This document shows, in pieces, positions 43,194 through 54,902 of a stretch of DNA of 64,000 nt. A program made the translations under genes and the position numbers. The stretch is from Selaginella moellendorffii (Eukaryota > Streptophyta > Lycopodiopsida > Selaginellales > Selaginellaceae): NCBI RefSeq assembly GCF_000143415.4, contig NW_003314323.1, positions 624,499-688,498 of the forward strand, given 5' to 3'. The stretch's first letter is position 1, and each line of letters begins with the position of its first letter. The notes under the pieces were generated by a model. That model was given only the letters and a program-made list of their open reading frames with translations. It searched no databases and was not told the origin of the DNA.

Positions 43194-43201
43194 TATATAA
43201 A
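43194..43201 (+). promoter_or_regulatory. TATA-box candidate for the exostosin gene
   Basis: TATATAAA, followed about 30 bp downstream by 'gcacggcacactc', a plausible transcription start. A second candidate lies at 43078-43085. A start here would give a leader of about 1 kb before the ATG at 44270. Confidence 0.35.
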
Positions 43202-44269
43202 CTTTTTTACGAGTAAGCACGGCACACTCTAATCTCTCATAAATCTCTTTGGAGTTGTTATTCTATTTTATCTGATTAGTTCTGCTATTTTTCTTCCCAG
43301 CATTCATTGACTTGTTGCTCCCGGAAGCCAGTGGAGTGAATGAAAACAGTGTGATTCATCGAGCAAAGTTTACACGCAAACAGGACAGTTTGTTGACCTT
43401 GAAATTTCAAGGAGGGAAGGGACAAGTTGAATTCATAAATAGATAAGTGATTTTGGATAAACAGAGAAAAAAGGAGGAGAGAAAAGAAAGCACCACTACA
43501 AAAAATAATGGGTCCACAGCGGCATATGTTCTGGGTTTTAAAGTTTTACCTTTGAATTTTCAAGTCAAGAGATGGCAGAGCTCAGAGGTTCTTTTTGTTT
43601 TGCTTTCGTTGAGCTAAAAAGAATCGTTTGCTGCTGCTGCTGCTGGCGCTTCTCATTCACTCGTTTGGCATTATTAAACTGAATACGAATCTAAGCCCAG
43701 CCAGCAGAGAGTTTATAATTCATCTTCATCACAGGGTGTTAGATCCAATTTCAAGGAGATTTTACCATTGTAATCTTGTGGAAATATCAAATTCCTTTTC
43801 CACTTTCATAGTGAGTCGCTAGAGAGAGGCGATGGTACGAACTCTACATTTGCAGGACGCAGGATTTGAGGTGGTGGAAGCTTACTTGATGGATCGAAGC
43901 TGTTGAAGCATTCCTCACGGCACCTGAGAGAAAAAAGAGAGAAACACGTTTAGTTTCATCATGCGCATACATACATACATTCACGTCTTTGTAGCCGCCC
44001 CGAGACTAGCGTTACGTCACATGGAGGTTGCTTTGTCTGGCTGCGACTGGCAAAGATTCAAGCGTTACCTCCGTATTCGCGATCCCCAAGAAGAACTTGC
44101 TCATAGTCTTCCCTCGAGGAACGATCCATCGATCCATCGACTTGCTCGACGGAGAGCGAGAGCGCAGCGCACAGAACAGCAAGAACCTGAGGTGAGGCAA
44201 CGGTAGTAGTAATTGCTCTCTACGAAAAGGAGCAAAAAGCGTAAAAGAGTCGCGTACCTTCGTACTAGC

Positions 44270-45676
44270 ATGGCGAACAAGCCAGTTCCATTGCTACCAG
44301 CAGCTGTGATGACGACGCTCCTGGCAGTAGTCGGAATAGCTTGGACGCTTCTCAGCAGCCAACGCTTGCCATCCGCTTACAACTATTTCAAGTCCTTGTC
44401 TCCAGCTGTGCCTGCTGCTACCTTTGCAACCTTTCCTGCAGGCCTGTGCAATTGCTCCGTAGACTTTGGCGCCATCGGCACGCTTTCGAAGCCTCACGTC
44501 GAGTGCCAGTGCTCTGGAGCCAACTCCACCGCCCGGGACCCCATCGAGACAAAGGTTGTCCATGTTGAAGTGGAGAAGCCGTGTCCAAAACCACCCACCG
44601 TTGTCAAGTACGAGCCGTGGTGGGCCGAAGGCAAGACTTGGCACTATCCGGCAAAGTTCCCCAGGTGCTCCATGGATGCCTGCTTCAACTTCTCGCGCTG
44701 CTCCAACATGGACAACTTGATGGTGTTCACGTACGAGGACCACAACGCCCCTGTCCGCTACTTCACCAAGCTCAACGAGACCAGGTGGCATACCAAGGAT
44801 CCCGAGAAGGCCTGCATCTTCATGGTCTTTCTGGACACTTCAAGTCCATGGCAGAAGCAGCCCCGGGACCTCCCACACTGGAATAACGGCCTCAACCATG
44901 CGCTCGTGACTTTTGCTGACAAGTGGAGCCAGAGGGCGGTTGCCGAGGAGTCCATTGGCCTGGCGTCGTTGATCGTTTCGGAAGCTCACGAGACCATCTT
45001 CCGACCTGGCTTTGACATCAGCATCCCGCTTCCGCCTTTCTACCACTTCCATGAGTTCCAGAACCTGAAGCCGTTTGAGAGGAAGTACTTCCTCACCTTC
45101 AAAGGACTAAGGTATATCGGCAGAGGAGAGGGCCTCCTTCGCAGCTTTGACAGCTTCCGAAACCTTCACAACGGTGCTGATATCGTCGTTGTAACTTCGT
45201 GCAAACACTTTGTCAACGATCTCAAGCGGAAGGAGAACACTTCCCTGGGAGTCCACTGCGACGAGGATGAGGACCTGTACTCTCAGTACTCTTCCTTCTC
45301 GGATCTCATGAATACGACCTTTGGCCTCGTTCCTGCTGGTGTCCAACCAAACTCCTACAGATTTGGAGAGGTCCTCAGTGCCGGTGCAATACCAATCTTG
45401 ATCGTCGACAACTACGTAAAACCGTTCAGTAATCTGGTCACCTGGTATCAGTGCCTGCTGCAATTCCCTTCCACCGAAATCCACCTCATTGTTGCAGCTC
45501 TGAGAGCCATGTCCACGGCTCACGTTGAGAAACGACAGCAAGCGTGCTCGAAGATATATAGTAGGCACTTCCAGAGCGACTTGACCCTTCTAGAGAGTAC
45601 CGTCGCTGCTTTAGAAGAAAGATTTCTGGGTGCATTTCCAGCTTTCTCGTCCCATTTGTCAGACCTGAACCTGTAA
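44270..45676 (+). CDS. Exostosin-family glycosyltransferase (GT47)
   Basis: An intronless frame of 468 aa from ATG 44270. A type II membrane anchor lies near residues 8-28 (PLLPAAVMTTLLAVVGIAWT), typical of Golgi glycosyltransferases. A short cysteine-bearing stem (CNCSVDFG, VECQCSG) and the catalytic region follow: FPRCSMDACFNFSRC, KACIFMVFLDT, KYFLTFKGLRYIG and the conserved late segment VPAGVQPNSYRFGEVLSAGA with PILIVDNYVKPFS. There is no GT64 domain as in animal EXT1/2. Plant GT47 enzymes build xyloglucan, xylan and pectin side chains; the donor and acceptor cannot be read here. The C-terminal motif set looks closer to the EXT-like group than to the MUR3 group, but that needs a tree. Confidence 0.88.
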   Translation: MANKPVPLLPAAVMTTLLAVVGIAWTLLSSQRLPSAYNYFKSLSPAVPAATFATFPAGLCNCSVDFGAIGTLSKPHVECQCSGANSTARDPIETKVVHVEVEKPCPKPPTVVKYEPWWAEGKTWHYPAKFPRCSMDACFNFSRCSNMDNLMVFTYEDHNAPVRYFTKLNETRWHTKDPEKACIFMVFLDTSSPWQKQPRDLPHWNNGLNHALVTFADKWSQRAVAEESIGLASLIVSEAHETIFRPGFDISIPLPPFYHFHEFQNLKPFERKYFLTFKGLRYIGRGEGLLRSFDSFRNLHNGADIVVVTSCKHFVNDLKRKENTSLGVHCDEDEDLYSQYSSFSDLMNTTFGLVPAGVQPNSYRFGEVLSAGAIPILIVDNYVKPFSNLVTWYQCLLQFPSTEIHLIVAALRAMSTAHVEKRQQACSKIYSRHFQSDLTLLESTVAALEERFLGAFPAFSSHLSDLNL

Positions 45677-46119
45677 GTTCAAAGAAAATTTTGAAGCAAA
45701 AGAAAATAATAATCATGCACTGCTTACACATATGAAGACCGGATGCATAGCCTGGAAGAAAATAGCCATAAGTTTCGCAGACAAAAAACTAAAAATTCAA
45801 ATAAAGAAGAAGAAGAAAATCACTGCTCACCGTTTGTCTTCGATCATCATACATACTATAGCTAGACATGGACGAGAACAGAACAAAAGCAGTATACATA
45901 TATTTGCATGATACGACAACAACGCGGTTTGCAGCTTCAAAGTCTGTTTCATAGGCTTCAAAGCTGCTCCCTACATTTTGCATGCTGCTCCACCAAAGAA
46001 TTATGCTACAACAGACCTTGGTGTCGTATTTGCGCACTTACGGTTAACCCCGCTTTGACGAATGAAGTTCCTGCGTCAAAGCTGCAATGAATATAACTGA
46101 AACAAGTGTAGCATCTACC
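45677..46119. other. Convergent gap, no gene seen
   Basis: The 3' ends of the exostosin (plus) and AMBRA1-like (minus) genes face each other here. No open frame of note. Confidence 0.5.
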
Positions 46120-49104
46120 TTAATCTCCATCGCCAGGCACCATTCCAAAAGTCAAGGGATCAGATGTTTCCGCCTGTTAAGATAGAGATGATTTGAGTAA
46201 CATGTAATAAGAGTAAGGCTCACCTCCAGAAGCTGATCCTCCAGCCCATGTTGTCTGGACGAACCAAAAGAATTTGTGATCCAGTCCCTACGGATGATTC
46301 GGAGCTTGCCTTCCTGTTATTTGTGCATTAGGCCGAGTCATCCATCTAAAGGAAAGTTGTCAAACCTTTGTGCCGTAAACAAGCCCTCCGCCAACTCGAG
46401 GATGAAAGCACGCTACATTAACTTCATCTTCAGCACTTGGGAGAACTCGCACTAGTTTCAAATCTGATATTCTATAAATCTGAGAAACAAAAGGAAAATT
46501 TCAATGGAGTCCAAAAAATAGAGAGCGCAAACCTCGAGTATTGTATATACAGGAATCGTAGTTGTTCCATCCAACACGATGCTCCTCAAGAGTGAACCGT
46601 GACGTCGACCATAGGCCAAAAGTATATGACCAGATGTGGGAGAGAACTGCAATAAAAATTCATATTATGAAAATAAAAAAGAGAGGAACAAAAAGAAAGA
46701 AGAGCGTTTAATGGGGAAGAAAAGAACCTGTATTGACGTTAAGCAGTGCGCTGCACGGACAGCCTTAGAAGCGAGTACTTCTCCAAACCTGTAAAGAGCA
46801 ATTAGGAAACAAACTCCTTCAAGATTCACTTACGTGGCCTCTTCCAAAGAGTAGATCCGCAGCTCGTATATAACTTGCTGAGTAGAAATTGGATGTTGTG
46901 TAGGAGACTGCACTGAAAATCCAGGGCCACCAGGACCATTTGTTCGACCCTGCGCAGGCTCGGCTTCCGGTGGTAACACACAAGCAACACAAGCGGCGAG
47001 AAAACGGCCGCATGGTGAGAAATGTGTACCCATCTCACTACGTAGACAATAGAAAGGTTAGTCCACAAAAACAGAACGGGAAAAAAGCGAAAACACAGAA
47101 AGTGAAAGAAGAAAAAACAAAAAACGAACCTGCATAATACCGCATGAGGAATGGTCAATTTACACGTCTCCGGATCAAGAAGCGCACTGGGTTGCTTGAT
47201 GTCGTGCGGCCAAAGCTTCAACTTTACTGTACAAGGAAGCTCTGCTGCTGTTGCTGCGGTGACGGCAGCTTCAGCAACACCGAAACCAGTAAACTGACCT
47301 CCCTGAGCACGATGTTGCGTCCGTCCTTCAGCTGCATTCCGGCCACCTCTCCGCGTACCAGATGCTTCGGGCGGTTGAGGTTGATGTTGCGGTCCACCTT
47401 CGTTTTCCGGCTGGTCATAACGTACCCAGCCTTGAAGAAACGGGTCCAGCACCACAGGATCGGTCACATGAAGAAAGCGTGGCAAGTGTGTTTGTCCGGT
47501 CATTGAATATGCCTGAATGTTTGGGAACAATCCAATCGGCCAGATTCCCGAGCCAGTGCCAACTTCCACCGCTTCTTCCTGTCTTCTAGCTACCGGAACC
47601 AATGGCACTCGCAAAGCACTAGCGCCACCAAAAGAAATGTTCTCCACCTGGCCAGTTACTGCTTCAGGAAGTACGAGAGGATCCCAGGGGCCGCCAACAA
47701 CCGTAGGACTCACCCTGCCTGTCTCCGAAACTAAACCTGGAGTTTCCACTGGATCCATGCCATCTGAAGGTGGTGGTGCCGCAGCATTCGATGGTCTGGG
47801 AGAAATATCCATTGGAGCAGTCGTGGTTAGAGACTCCCGTTGCACTTGGGCATCGCCAGTCCATATCCAGTTTTGAGGGGCAGCACCACCAGGATGCGAA
47901 TAGTGTAGTTCCGTATAAGGATACACTTGGTACTCCCTCGATGTGGCTACGGACATAGGACAGTCTGGTGAATCCAGATCATTCACCTAGAAAGAAAAAC
48001 CGTAAGACGCGTTTTAAAGAGGAGAAAGAAAGTATCACCTCCGCAGTTAGTACAAGGGGCGCTGCTAGCGGGTGAAAATGTACTGCACGAAGCGATCGCC
48101 GTGTGCGAAGAACGATATTTGGACATGCTGCATCACCTTCTTTCGTATATTGCCAAATGTAAAGCTAAATATCGAAACATTAGAATGGTATGCTAAAGAA
48201 ATTAGAAGGTAGAACCTTATGTCCGGAAGCAACTGCGAGTAAATCCCCTCGTGCGTGAAATGCTAGAGACGCAATAGGCCGGTCTGAAAGGAAAAAACCA
48301 GCTATTAGAAACAAAACTTCCATGCGAATGCTTACAAAAATCCCGAGATGCAACACATTCTGCAGTGTTAGCGTTCCAAAGACGAACTTCATAGTCCAAA
48401 CTACCGCTTGCTAGCACTTCAGGGCTGCTAGGATGAAAACGGACCTGCATGTAAGTAGGTAGAAAAGATCCATGCTATGGAAAAGAATGTCCATAACATA
48501 CCACCCACGGCGTTCTTCGGTGTCCGCTCAACACTTTAAGGCATTGGCCGCTTTGACAGCATATAATTTTCACGGTATGATCGCCACTGCAAGAGTGCTG
48601 TCAAGACAAAGAAGTCGACAAAGAGATTTACTCACTGTGTTGATGCTAAAGTCAATCCATCCGGACTGAAGGCTGCAGCAATAGTTGACCTTGGTGCCGG
48701 TACCAAAGAACAATACTTCGCAATGGAGTGCTTGAACGACTCAGCTTCCAGCCTAAGAGCAAATCTCAGGAATTCAGTAAGTTGTTTGTAGCAAAGTCAT
48801 CAACTCACCAGTTAACTAGAGCATGTTTGGCGTTTGTAGTTTCGCGAGAATGCCCATGGCATTTACTGGAAGATGCAGCTGTATCCCTCCACAACCTTTT
48901 CGAAGGTCTTCTTACGCTTGGCGAAATCTGTCTCCAATCAAGCATACGCAAAACATTGTCCGCTCTAAGTAGAGAGAAAGAACACTGTTAGAAACAAATA
49001 AACATAAGAAATTCTTACAAGTTCTTTGACTGGCACTGTGAGCACGACGATGCCTGCGATCCAGACACTCCTGCCGCATTATTTTCAAAGCAGGAGGACA
49101 CCAT
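46120..49104 (-). CDS. AMBRA1-like WD40 protein
   Basis: Spliced gene on the minus strand of about ten exons, ATG at 49104 and TAA at 46120. The N-terminal part has LADNVLRMLDWRQ and a WD40 block: AAAFSPDGLTLASTHGDHTV, SGQCLKVLSGHRRTPWV, VRFHPSSPEVLASGSLDYEV with VRLWN, and IASLAFHARGDLLAVASGHK. 'GHRRTPW' and its context match AMBRA1 from animals and plants as I know it. A long low-complexity middle rich in Pro, Gly and Gln follows, then a second beta-propeller-like part (HHAAVFSPCGRFLAACVACV, YELRIYSLEEA, FSPTSGHILLAYGRRHGSLL) and the end PLTFGMVPGDGD. AMBRA1 proteins act in autophagy and as substrate receptors for CUL4-DDB1 ligases. The very N-terminus has an unusual CSQCQ motif. Confidence 0.85.
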
Positions 49105-49656
49105 CCCCGCCCCGTCCAAGCTACATACGTAACACTAGAGTTGCTACACTATCACAGCGCGCGCAGAATTCCCTTGCATTCTCCGGAAATCCCCGATCAC
49201 AGACCTGGAATCCATGCCTCGGAGCTCTCAAATCCGATGCCCGGTAAAATCTAAGGTTCCAGAGCCCCGGAATCTGGAAATCCATCGCAAAATCTGTGCC
49301 GGCGCCCCGGCGCGCCGCCCATACCGCGCCATACACTGATCCCTAAGCGTCACGATCTTACGCTACCACTCCCGTGCCCTAAAATCGTACTTCTGGCTAT
49401 GGCGAAAATGCATAATGCCGATCTAAGCCGCCGATTTGAATTAAATCGAACGGCCATGATTCGGTTTTGCGCCAACGGCCCCGATACCCGCGTAATTTCT
49501 TTTGTAGCTAACGCGGTTTAGGGTTTCATCGGATCTCTCTCAGGAAGATCTTGGAGAGCTTGAGCGCTAGGAAGATTTGGAGAGTTTGAGCGCTAGGAAG
49601 GAAGATCTTGAAATCTCTCCAGATGAAACGAAGAGGATATTTAGAAAAGAGGGCAA
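49105..49656. promoter_or_regulatory. Divergent promoter region between AMBRA1-like and PPR genes
   Basis: 552 bp with no gene. A telo-box-like 'tttagggtttc' lies near 49518. A tandem duplication near 49550-49595 ('gagcgctaggaag' twice) is in the PPR leader. Confidence 0.5.
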
Positions 49657-51543
49657 ATGGAAAGACGAGCGAGCTTGTGCTCACAGATTCGGTCATGCGG
49701 CACCGCAGCCGCGGTGGAGAAGATTCACCGTGACATTGGCGAATCGGTCCTCTCCGACGTCTTTGTCGCAAATCTCCTCATCAAGAAGTATGGAGAGTGC
49801 GGCAGCCTCGAGAAATCGAGGGAGATTTTTGACCAGATCCCGAGCTCCTCCAGGAGTCGAAACATACACACCTGGATCGCGCTGCTATCCGCGTACGTGC
49901 ACCGCCAGGATCTGCGAGAAACCAAACGGATCTTCGATAGAATGCCCGAGTGGAACCTGGTCGCCTGGACGATTCTACTCGTTGCCTACGCTGGCAGCGG
50001 CGATCTCCAGGAGGCCGATCGAGTGTTTAGATCGATGCAAGAGAGGGATCTCGTTGCCTGGAACGGGATCCTATCAGCATCTGCCACTGCTGGGCACTTT
50101 GCTCGTGTCCAAAACATCTTCCAAAGCATGCCAGAGAGGGATCTAGTTTCCTGGAATTGCATGCTAGCGGCATATTCCCGTGACACGAATATGCAAGATT
50201 TGGAGCGAATCTTCCGGACAATGCCTGCTTGGAACATGGTATCCTGGGCGACAATGCTGGCAGCATATTCCCAGACAGGGGACTTATTATCATGTAAATG
50301 TTTGTACGAGGCTATGCCTGAGAGAGATTCCTTTTCTTCCACAGCGATGCTAGCGCTTTTAGAGGAAAAAGGCTACCTAGATCTAGCTCAACGACTATTT
50401 GATTCCATGAAAGAGCGGAGTCTAGTAACTTGGACAGTCATGGTTGCAGCATATGCCCGGAGAGGGCATATTGATCTTACTGTAGAATTCTTCAACAAAG
50501 CCCCGGAGCTGGATCGAGTCCTGTGCACTACAATGATCGCCGCTTTTTCAGAGGCTGGATTTATCGATAGAGCAAGTGAAATCTTCCACAAGATGCTCGA
50601 GAGAGATCTATGCGCGTGGACTACCATGCTCGAAGGATTTGCCCTAAATGGGGATCTTGGAATGGCAAACTTATGCTTCCAATCCCTCCCCGCTCTAGAC
50701 GTGGTGTCGTGCAATGCCATGATCGCCGCCTACGGCACCCACGGGCTCACAGGCAAAGCCAAACATTTGTACGACTCCATGCCCGTACAGAGCGTGGCAT
50801 CCGCGACGCTCATGGTAGCGGCATATTCCCATTGCGGGAATGTGGAGGCGGCAAGATGGGTGTTTGAAGAGTGGTCAGGCGTTCGAGACCCAGGGCTCTC
50901 TAACGCGATGCTGTATGGTTACTTGAATTGCGGGTATGTGGAAGAGGGCGAGCTCCTCTTCGCTGCGATGGAGGAGGGCCATCGCGATTCGTTCTCATGG
51001 AGCACGATGATCACCGGGCTGGCCCGGAATGGGGATTTCAAGCGCGCGGCAGCGATCTTTGCTAGGGTTAGCGAGCGGGGATTGGTGCTGTCGACGGCGA
51101 TGCTGCGCGCCTATTCGGGGTATGGATCCGTGGAGGCTGCCAGGAAGATCTTTGAGGCAATGCAGGATTGCGACGTCATTCTCTGGAACTCGATGATTCT
51201 CGCCTACGCGCAGAACGGCCGATTGCCCGAGGCGATGGGGCTTTTCAGGCTCATGAATCTTGGCGGCCGGGCGCCCGACGAGAGCTCCTTTGTCACGATC
51301 ATCGCCGGATGCAGCCATTTCGGTGTGATCGACGACGGCAAGAGGTTCTTTCTCTCGCTCCAGCAAGATTTCCATCTCCAGGCATCCAAGATTCTCTACA
51401 GCGCCATGGTCGATCTCCTCCAGCGCGGAGGGTATCTAGCAGATGCCCAGGAGCTCCTTGCGAAATTGCCGCTTCTTCCGGCGCCAACGCGGCAGTGGCG
51501 TGTCGCAGGCCGCTTGTGCCACGTCTGCACTCCACGTCGGTAA
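49657..51543 (+). CDS. PPR protein made almost only of short (S-type) motifs
   Basis: An intronless frame of 628 aa. At least fifteen tandem motifs, nearly all 31 residues, follow each other from about residue 70 to 560, for example LVAWTILLVAYAGSGDLQEA, LVSWNCMLAAYSRDTNMQDL and VILWNSMILAYAQNGRLPEA. The 35-residue P and L motifs of the PLS class are largely absent. The C-terminus has a partial E-like region (VDLLQRGGYLADAQELLAKL) and then a short Arg/Cys tail (GRLCHVCTPRR). It has no DYW domain. S-rich arrays of this sort are known from lycophytes. It is likely to bind organellar RNA; no obvious transit peptide is seen at the first ATG, and an upstream start is not available in frame. Confidence 0.85.
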   Translation: MERRASLCSQIRSCGTAAAVEKIHRDIGESVLSDVFVANLLIKKYGECGSLEKSREIFDQIPSSSRSRNIHTWIALLSAYVHRQDLRETKRIFDRMPEWNLVAWTILLVAYAGSGDLQEADRVFRSMQERDLVAWNGILSASATAGHFARVQNIFQSMPERDLVSWNCMLAAYSRDTNMQDLERIFRTMPAWNMVSWATMLAAYSQTGDLLSCKCLYEAMPERDSFSSTAMLALLEEKGYLDLAQRLFDSMKERSLVTWTVMVAAYARRGHIDLTVEFFNKAPELDRVLCTTMIAAFSEAGFIDRASEIFHKMLERDLCAWTTMLEGFALNGDLGMANLCFQSLPALDVVSCNAMIAAYGTHGLTGKAKHLYDSMPVQSVASATLMVAAYSHCGNVEAARWVFEEWSGVRDPGLSNAMLYGYLNCGYVEEGELLFAAMEEGHRDSFSWSTMITGLARNGDFKRAAAIFARVSERGLVLSTAMLRAYSGYGSVEAARKIFEAMQDCDVILWNSMILAYAQNGRLPEAMGLFRLMNLGGRAPDESSFVTIIAGCSHFGVIDDGKRFFLSLQQDFHLQASKILYSAMVDLLQRGGYLADAQELLAKLPLLPAPTRQWRVAGRLCHVCTPRR

Positions 51544-52023
51544 AGCTGGCCACGTCTGCGCGAATATCTCGGAGAGAATATTCGGCCGCGTGTCCTTTGG
51601 AGCGCCAAAGGTTGCTACACAGGAAGGCCACGCGGATTTTTTTTTCGTTGGGCAGATTGATTGATGCGCTCACTTCCAAAATGATGATGGTCATTGGGCG
51701 CGGCCTCCTCCGGTGATTTCCATTTCCTCCACTCAACGCATTCCACCAGTCCAGAAGAGTTCTGGGAGGAAAAAAGGGAGCGTGTTTATAGCGGTGCATT
51801 AGGGGAAAGGTTTAGGTCAACCAGGGGTTTGCTTCTCCGCTTGAGCAGGGAGGCGTCTCTAGAAGTCGCCAAGAGAAGGTCTGTGTCTGCCTGGATTGGT
51901 TTCTTCGCGGAAAAATCCGATTTTTCTGACCGAAAGCTCTTTCCTTTTGTTTGGCAGGAAGCCCGGAGGAGGGGGAGGAGGAGTAGCATCAAAAGCAGCA
52001 GCAGTGGCAGGAGGAGGAAGCTC
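51544..52023. other. PPR 3' flank and phosphoglycerate mutase leader
   Basis: No separate gene. A possible 5' UTR intron ends at 'ttgtttggcag' near 51958, followed by a purine-rich leader up to the ATG at 52024. Confidence 0.5.
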
Positions 52024-54178
52024 AATGGGGTCGAATGCGACGAACTGGAAGCTGGAGGCGCATCCAAACATGCCCAAAGGCAAGATTTTGGCCATGATTG
52101 TGTTGGACGGATGGGGGGAGCAAATCAAGGACGAGTACAATGCGATCCATGTCGCTCCCACTCCATGCATGGATTCGTTCCGCGAGGTAAAAGCGCTTTT
52201 TGGATCTGGATCTGGATCGATTGATCTTGTTGCTTTTTTTCTTTTAGACTGCCCCCGATCGGTGGAGACTTGTCAAGGCGCATGGACCTGCCGTCGGCCT
52301 TCCAACCGAGGATGACATGGGAAATAGTGAGGTTGGTCACAATGCTTTGGGAGCGGGACGTATTTTTGCTCAAGGGTATTTTGTAGAGCTTCTCTGTGAG
52401 CTTTCTCACAGTGTTTTTGTTCTTCCCATTTCAGTGCGAAGCTCGTCGACTCGGCTATTGCAACCGGGAAGCTGTTTAAGGGAGAGGGGTTCAATTACAT
52501 CAAGGAGGCTTTTCCTACTGGTACCCTCCATCTCATTGGATTGTTGAGTGATGGTGGTGTCCATTCTAGATACGACCAGCTTCAGGTTTCTTCTTCTTTC
52601 TTTCGCTTTTCTGTGCGGGGTATTGACTCTCGATTTGCAGGGTTTGATGAAGGGGGCCGTGGAAAATGGCTGCAAGAGACTTCGTGTGCATGCTCTTACG
52701 GATGGACGTGATGTTCTTGACGGGACGAGTTTTAAGTTTTTGGAGATGCTAGAGAACGATTTAAAGGAACTACGTGAGAAGGGGTGCGACGCCCAAGTTG
52801 CATCTGTTGGTGGGCGTATGTACGTGACCATGGACAGATACGACGTATGTATTTTCCTCTCTCTTTTTTTTGTTTTTGCTTCTCTTTTTTATCCCTGTTT
52901 AACTTGTGTTGCTCTCCAGAATGATTGGAACGTCGTGAAACGAGGCTGGGATGCTCAAGTGTTGGGCGAAGCTCCTCATAAGTTCACGAATGCACTTGAA
53001 GGGCTGAAGAAGCTCAAAGAAGCGGACCCCAAGTTCAATGACCAGTACTGTCCCGCGTTCGTCATCGTTGACGAGGCGGGCAAACCCGTTGGACCGATAG
53101 TTGATGGTGACGCCGTTGTCACCATCAACTTCCGTGCCGATCGGATGATCATGCTTGCAAAGGCTTTGGAGTGGGAGAAGTTCGATAAGTTTGATCGTGT
53201 TCGTGTTCCAAAGATTCGGTACGCGGGCATGCTACAGTATGATGGCGAGTTGAAACTTCCCACGAAGTATTTAGTTGATCCCCCGGAAATTGAGAGAACC
53301 TCTGGTGAGTTTTTGGTAAAGAACGGCGTCCGGACTTTCGCTTGCAGGTAAGATTTACTCTTCTTTGCAATGTATCCGCTACTAAACTGTCTCTTTGCAG
53401 CGAGACTGTGAAGTTCGGGCATGTTACATTTTTCTGGAACGGAAACAGGTCTGGCTATTTTGATAGCAAGCTGGAAGAGTATGTTGAGATTCCTAGCGAT
53501 TCTGGCATTACTTTCAACGAGCAGCCAAAGATGAAAGCCTTGGAAATCGGTGAGAAGGCGCGGGACGCCATTCTCAGCAAAAAGTTTGATCAGGTAACTC
53601 CAAAGTTTGCATCGTCCCATCTTATTCTTTCGCTTCTTAGATAAGGGTTAATTTACCCAATGGTGACATGGTTGGTCACACTGGAGATCTCAAGGCGACC
53701 ATTGTGGCTTGTGAAGCGGCCGATAAGGCTGTTAAGGTGAAGTTCCTTGCATTTTTATTTTCTGTGTCAGACGATGTTTTTCTTTTTTGTTCTTGCAGCT
53801 CATGGTTGATGCTATTGAACAAGTTGGCGGAATTTTCGTGATAACCGCTGACCATGGAAACGCGGAAGACATGGCAAAGAGGAACCCCAAAACTGGGGAG
53901 CCTATCAAGGACAAGGACGGAAACATTCAAATCCTCACATCTCACACCTGTGCTCCGGTAAGCTTTGTAACTTCGTGGTAGTGATCTTTAGGCCTCACTT
54001 AAACCATGGTCACCAGGTTCCATTTATTATCGGCGGGCCTGGATTGGCAAAAGAGATAAAATTGAGGAAGGATTTGCCTACGGCAGGACTTGCAAACGTT
54101 GCCGCGACGGTGATGAATTTGCATGGTCTTGTAGCGCCATCGGACTATGAGCCTTCTATGGTCGAGTGGGTCAAGTAA
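52024..54178 (+). CDS. 2,3-bisphosphoglycerate-independent phosphoglycerate mutase
   Basis: A multi-exon gene starting [20 protein letters not shown]. Family motifs in order: VLDGWGE (metal site), [17 protein letters not shown] with the catalytic serine, [46 protein letters not shown], the region [26 protein letters not shown] and [11 protein letters not shown] (second metal site); it ends MVEWVK. About 555 aa, the usual plant length. It interconverts 3- and 2-phosphoglycerate in glycolysis using two Mn2+ or similar ions, in the cytosol. No transit peptide is seen. Introns are 50-75 bp. Confidence 0.95.
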
Positions 54179-54255
54179 CCATATTAACCCCCTTGATTGG
54201 ACAAATGAGATTTTATATAAAACTATCAATAAAAGAAGGCGAACCAATTCATTTG

Positions 54256-54578
54256 ATGGCTCTTTTTGGATATTTGTTTTTTACTACAACTTTCAGCATT
54301 TGCTTGCATTAATTGTATTTAGATCGATCAAGAACATGTTGTACCACTCGTGGAATCTCATTCTTACTACTTTGAAGTCTTAAAGAACAAAACTAAGGCA
54401 CTTTACATTATAGCCTTGTGGGGACTGGTTCTTTTTGGATATTTGTTTTCTACTACAACTTTCACCATTTGCTTGTATTATTGTATTTAGATTGATCAAG
54501 AACATGTTGTAAAATTCATGGAATCTCATTGTTACTACTTTGAAATTTCAAAGAACAAAGTTAAAGCACTTCACATTG
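54256..54578. repeat. Tandem duplication of ~170 bp
   Basis: The sequence beginning 'tctttttggatatttgtttt' and passing through 'gatcaagaacatgttgta' and 'ggaatctcatt' occurs twice in direct orientation, with many substitutions between the copies. Confidence 0.85.
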
Positions 54579-54902
54579 TATGATCATTAATAGTTAGAAG
54601 TTTCAAAGAAGTTCTAAAGAACAAGAATAAGGCACTTTTTTAGAGACGGATTAACCATAATATATATTTAATTTTTCTTACATTTTTTTAGTTCTTATTT
54701 TGAGTAAAAAATATATTTTGAGTATATTTAAAATAAAGTAAAACTATAAATAAAACTATTATAAAATGCATACACTCTAGCACTAGGAAGCATTACAACA
54801 ATTACACCAACAACCAACTATAAGTAGGGAGGAACCCTTGCTTGTAAAAGGTTTGATGGGTATCCTTTTGCAGCCCTAACCTAAATATTATGGATAAATC
54901 AT

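Larger units (their letters stand above)
42101..44269. other. Long intergenic region upstream of the exostosin gene
   Basis: No convincing gene. Two plus-strand TATA motifs (43078-43085 and 43194-43201), a 23-bp palindrome (42785-42807) and microsatellite-like 'catacatacat' runs near 43965 are present. Long stop-free stretches on the minus strand (42645-43169 and 44012-44200) lack protein-like features. Part of 43220-44269 is probably the 5' leader of the exostosin gene, perhaps with introns. Confidence 0.5.

Noticed and set aside
43860-44200. Possible two-exon minus-strand gene (MPHLRFLLFCALRS... with a CREECFNSFDPSS exon)
   Set aside because: The exons do not join in frame with standard splice sites, and the region is probably the exostosin leader.
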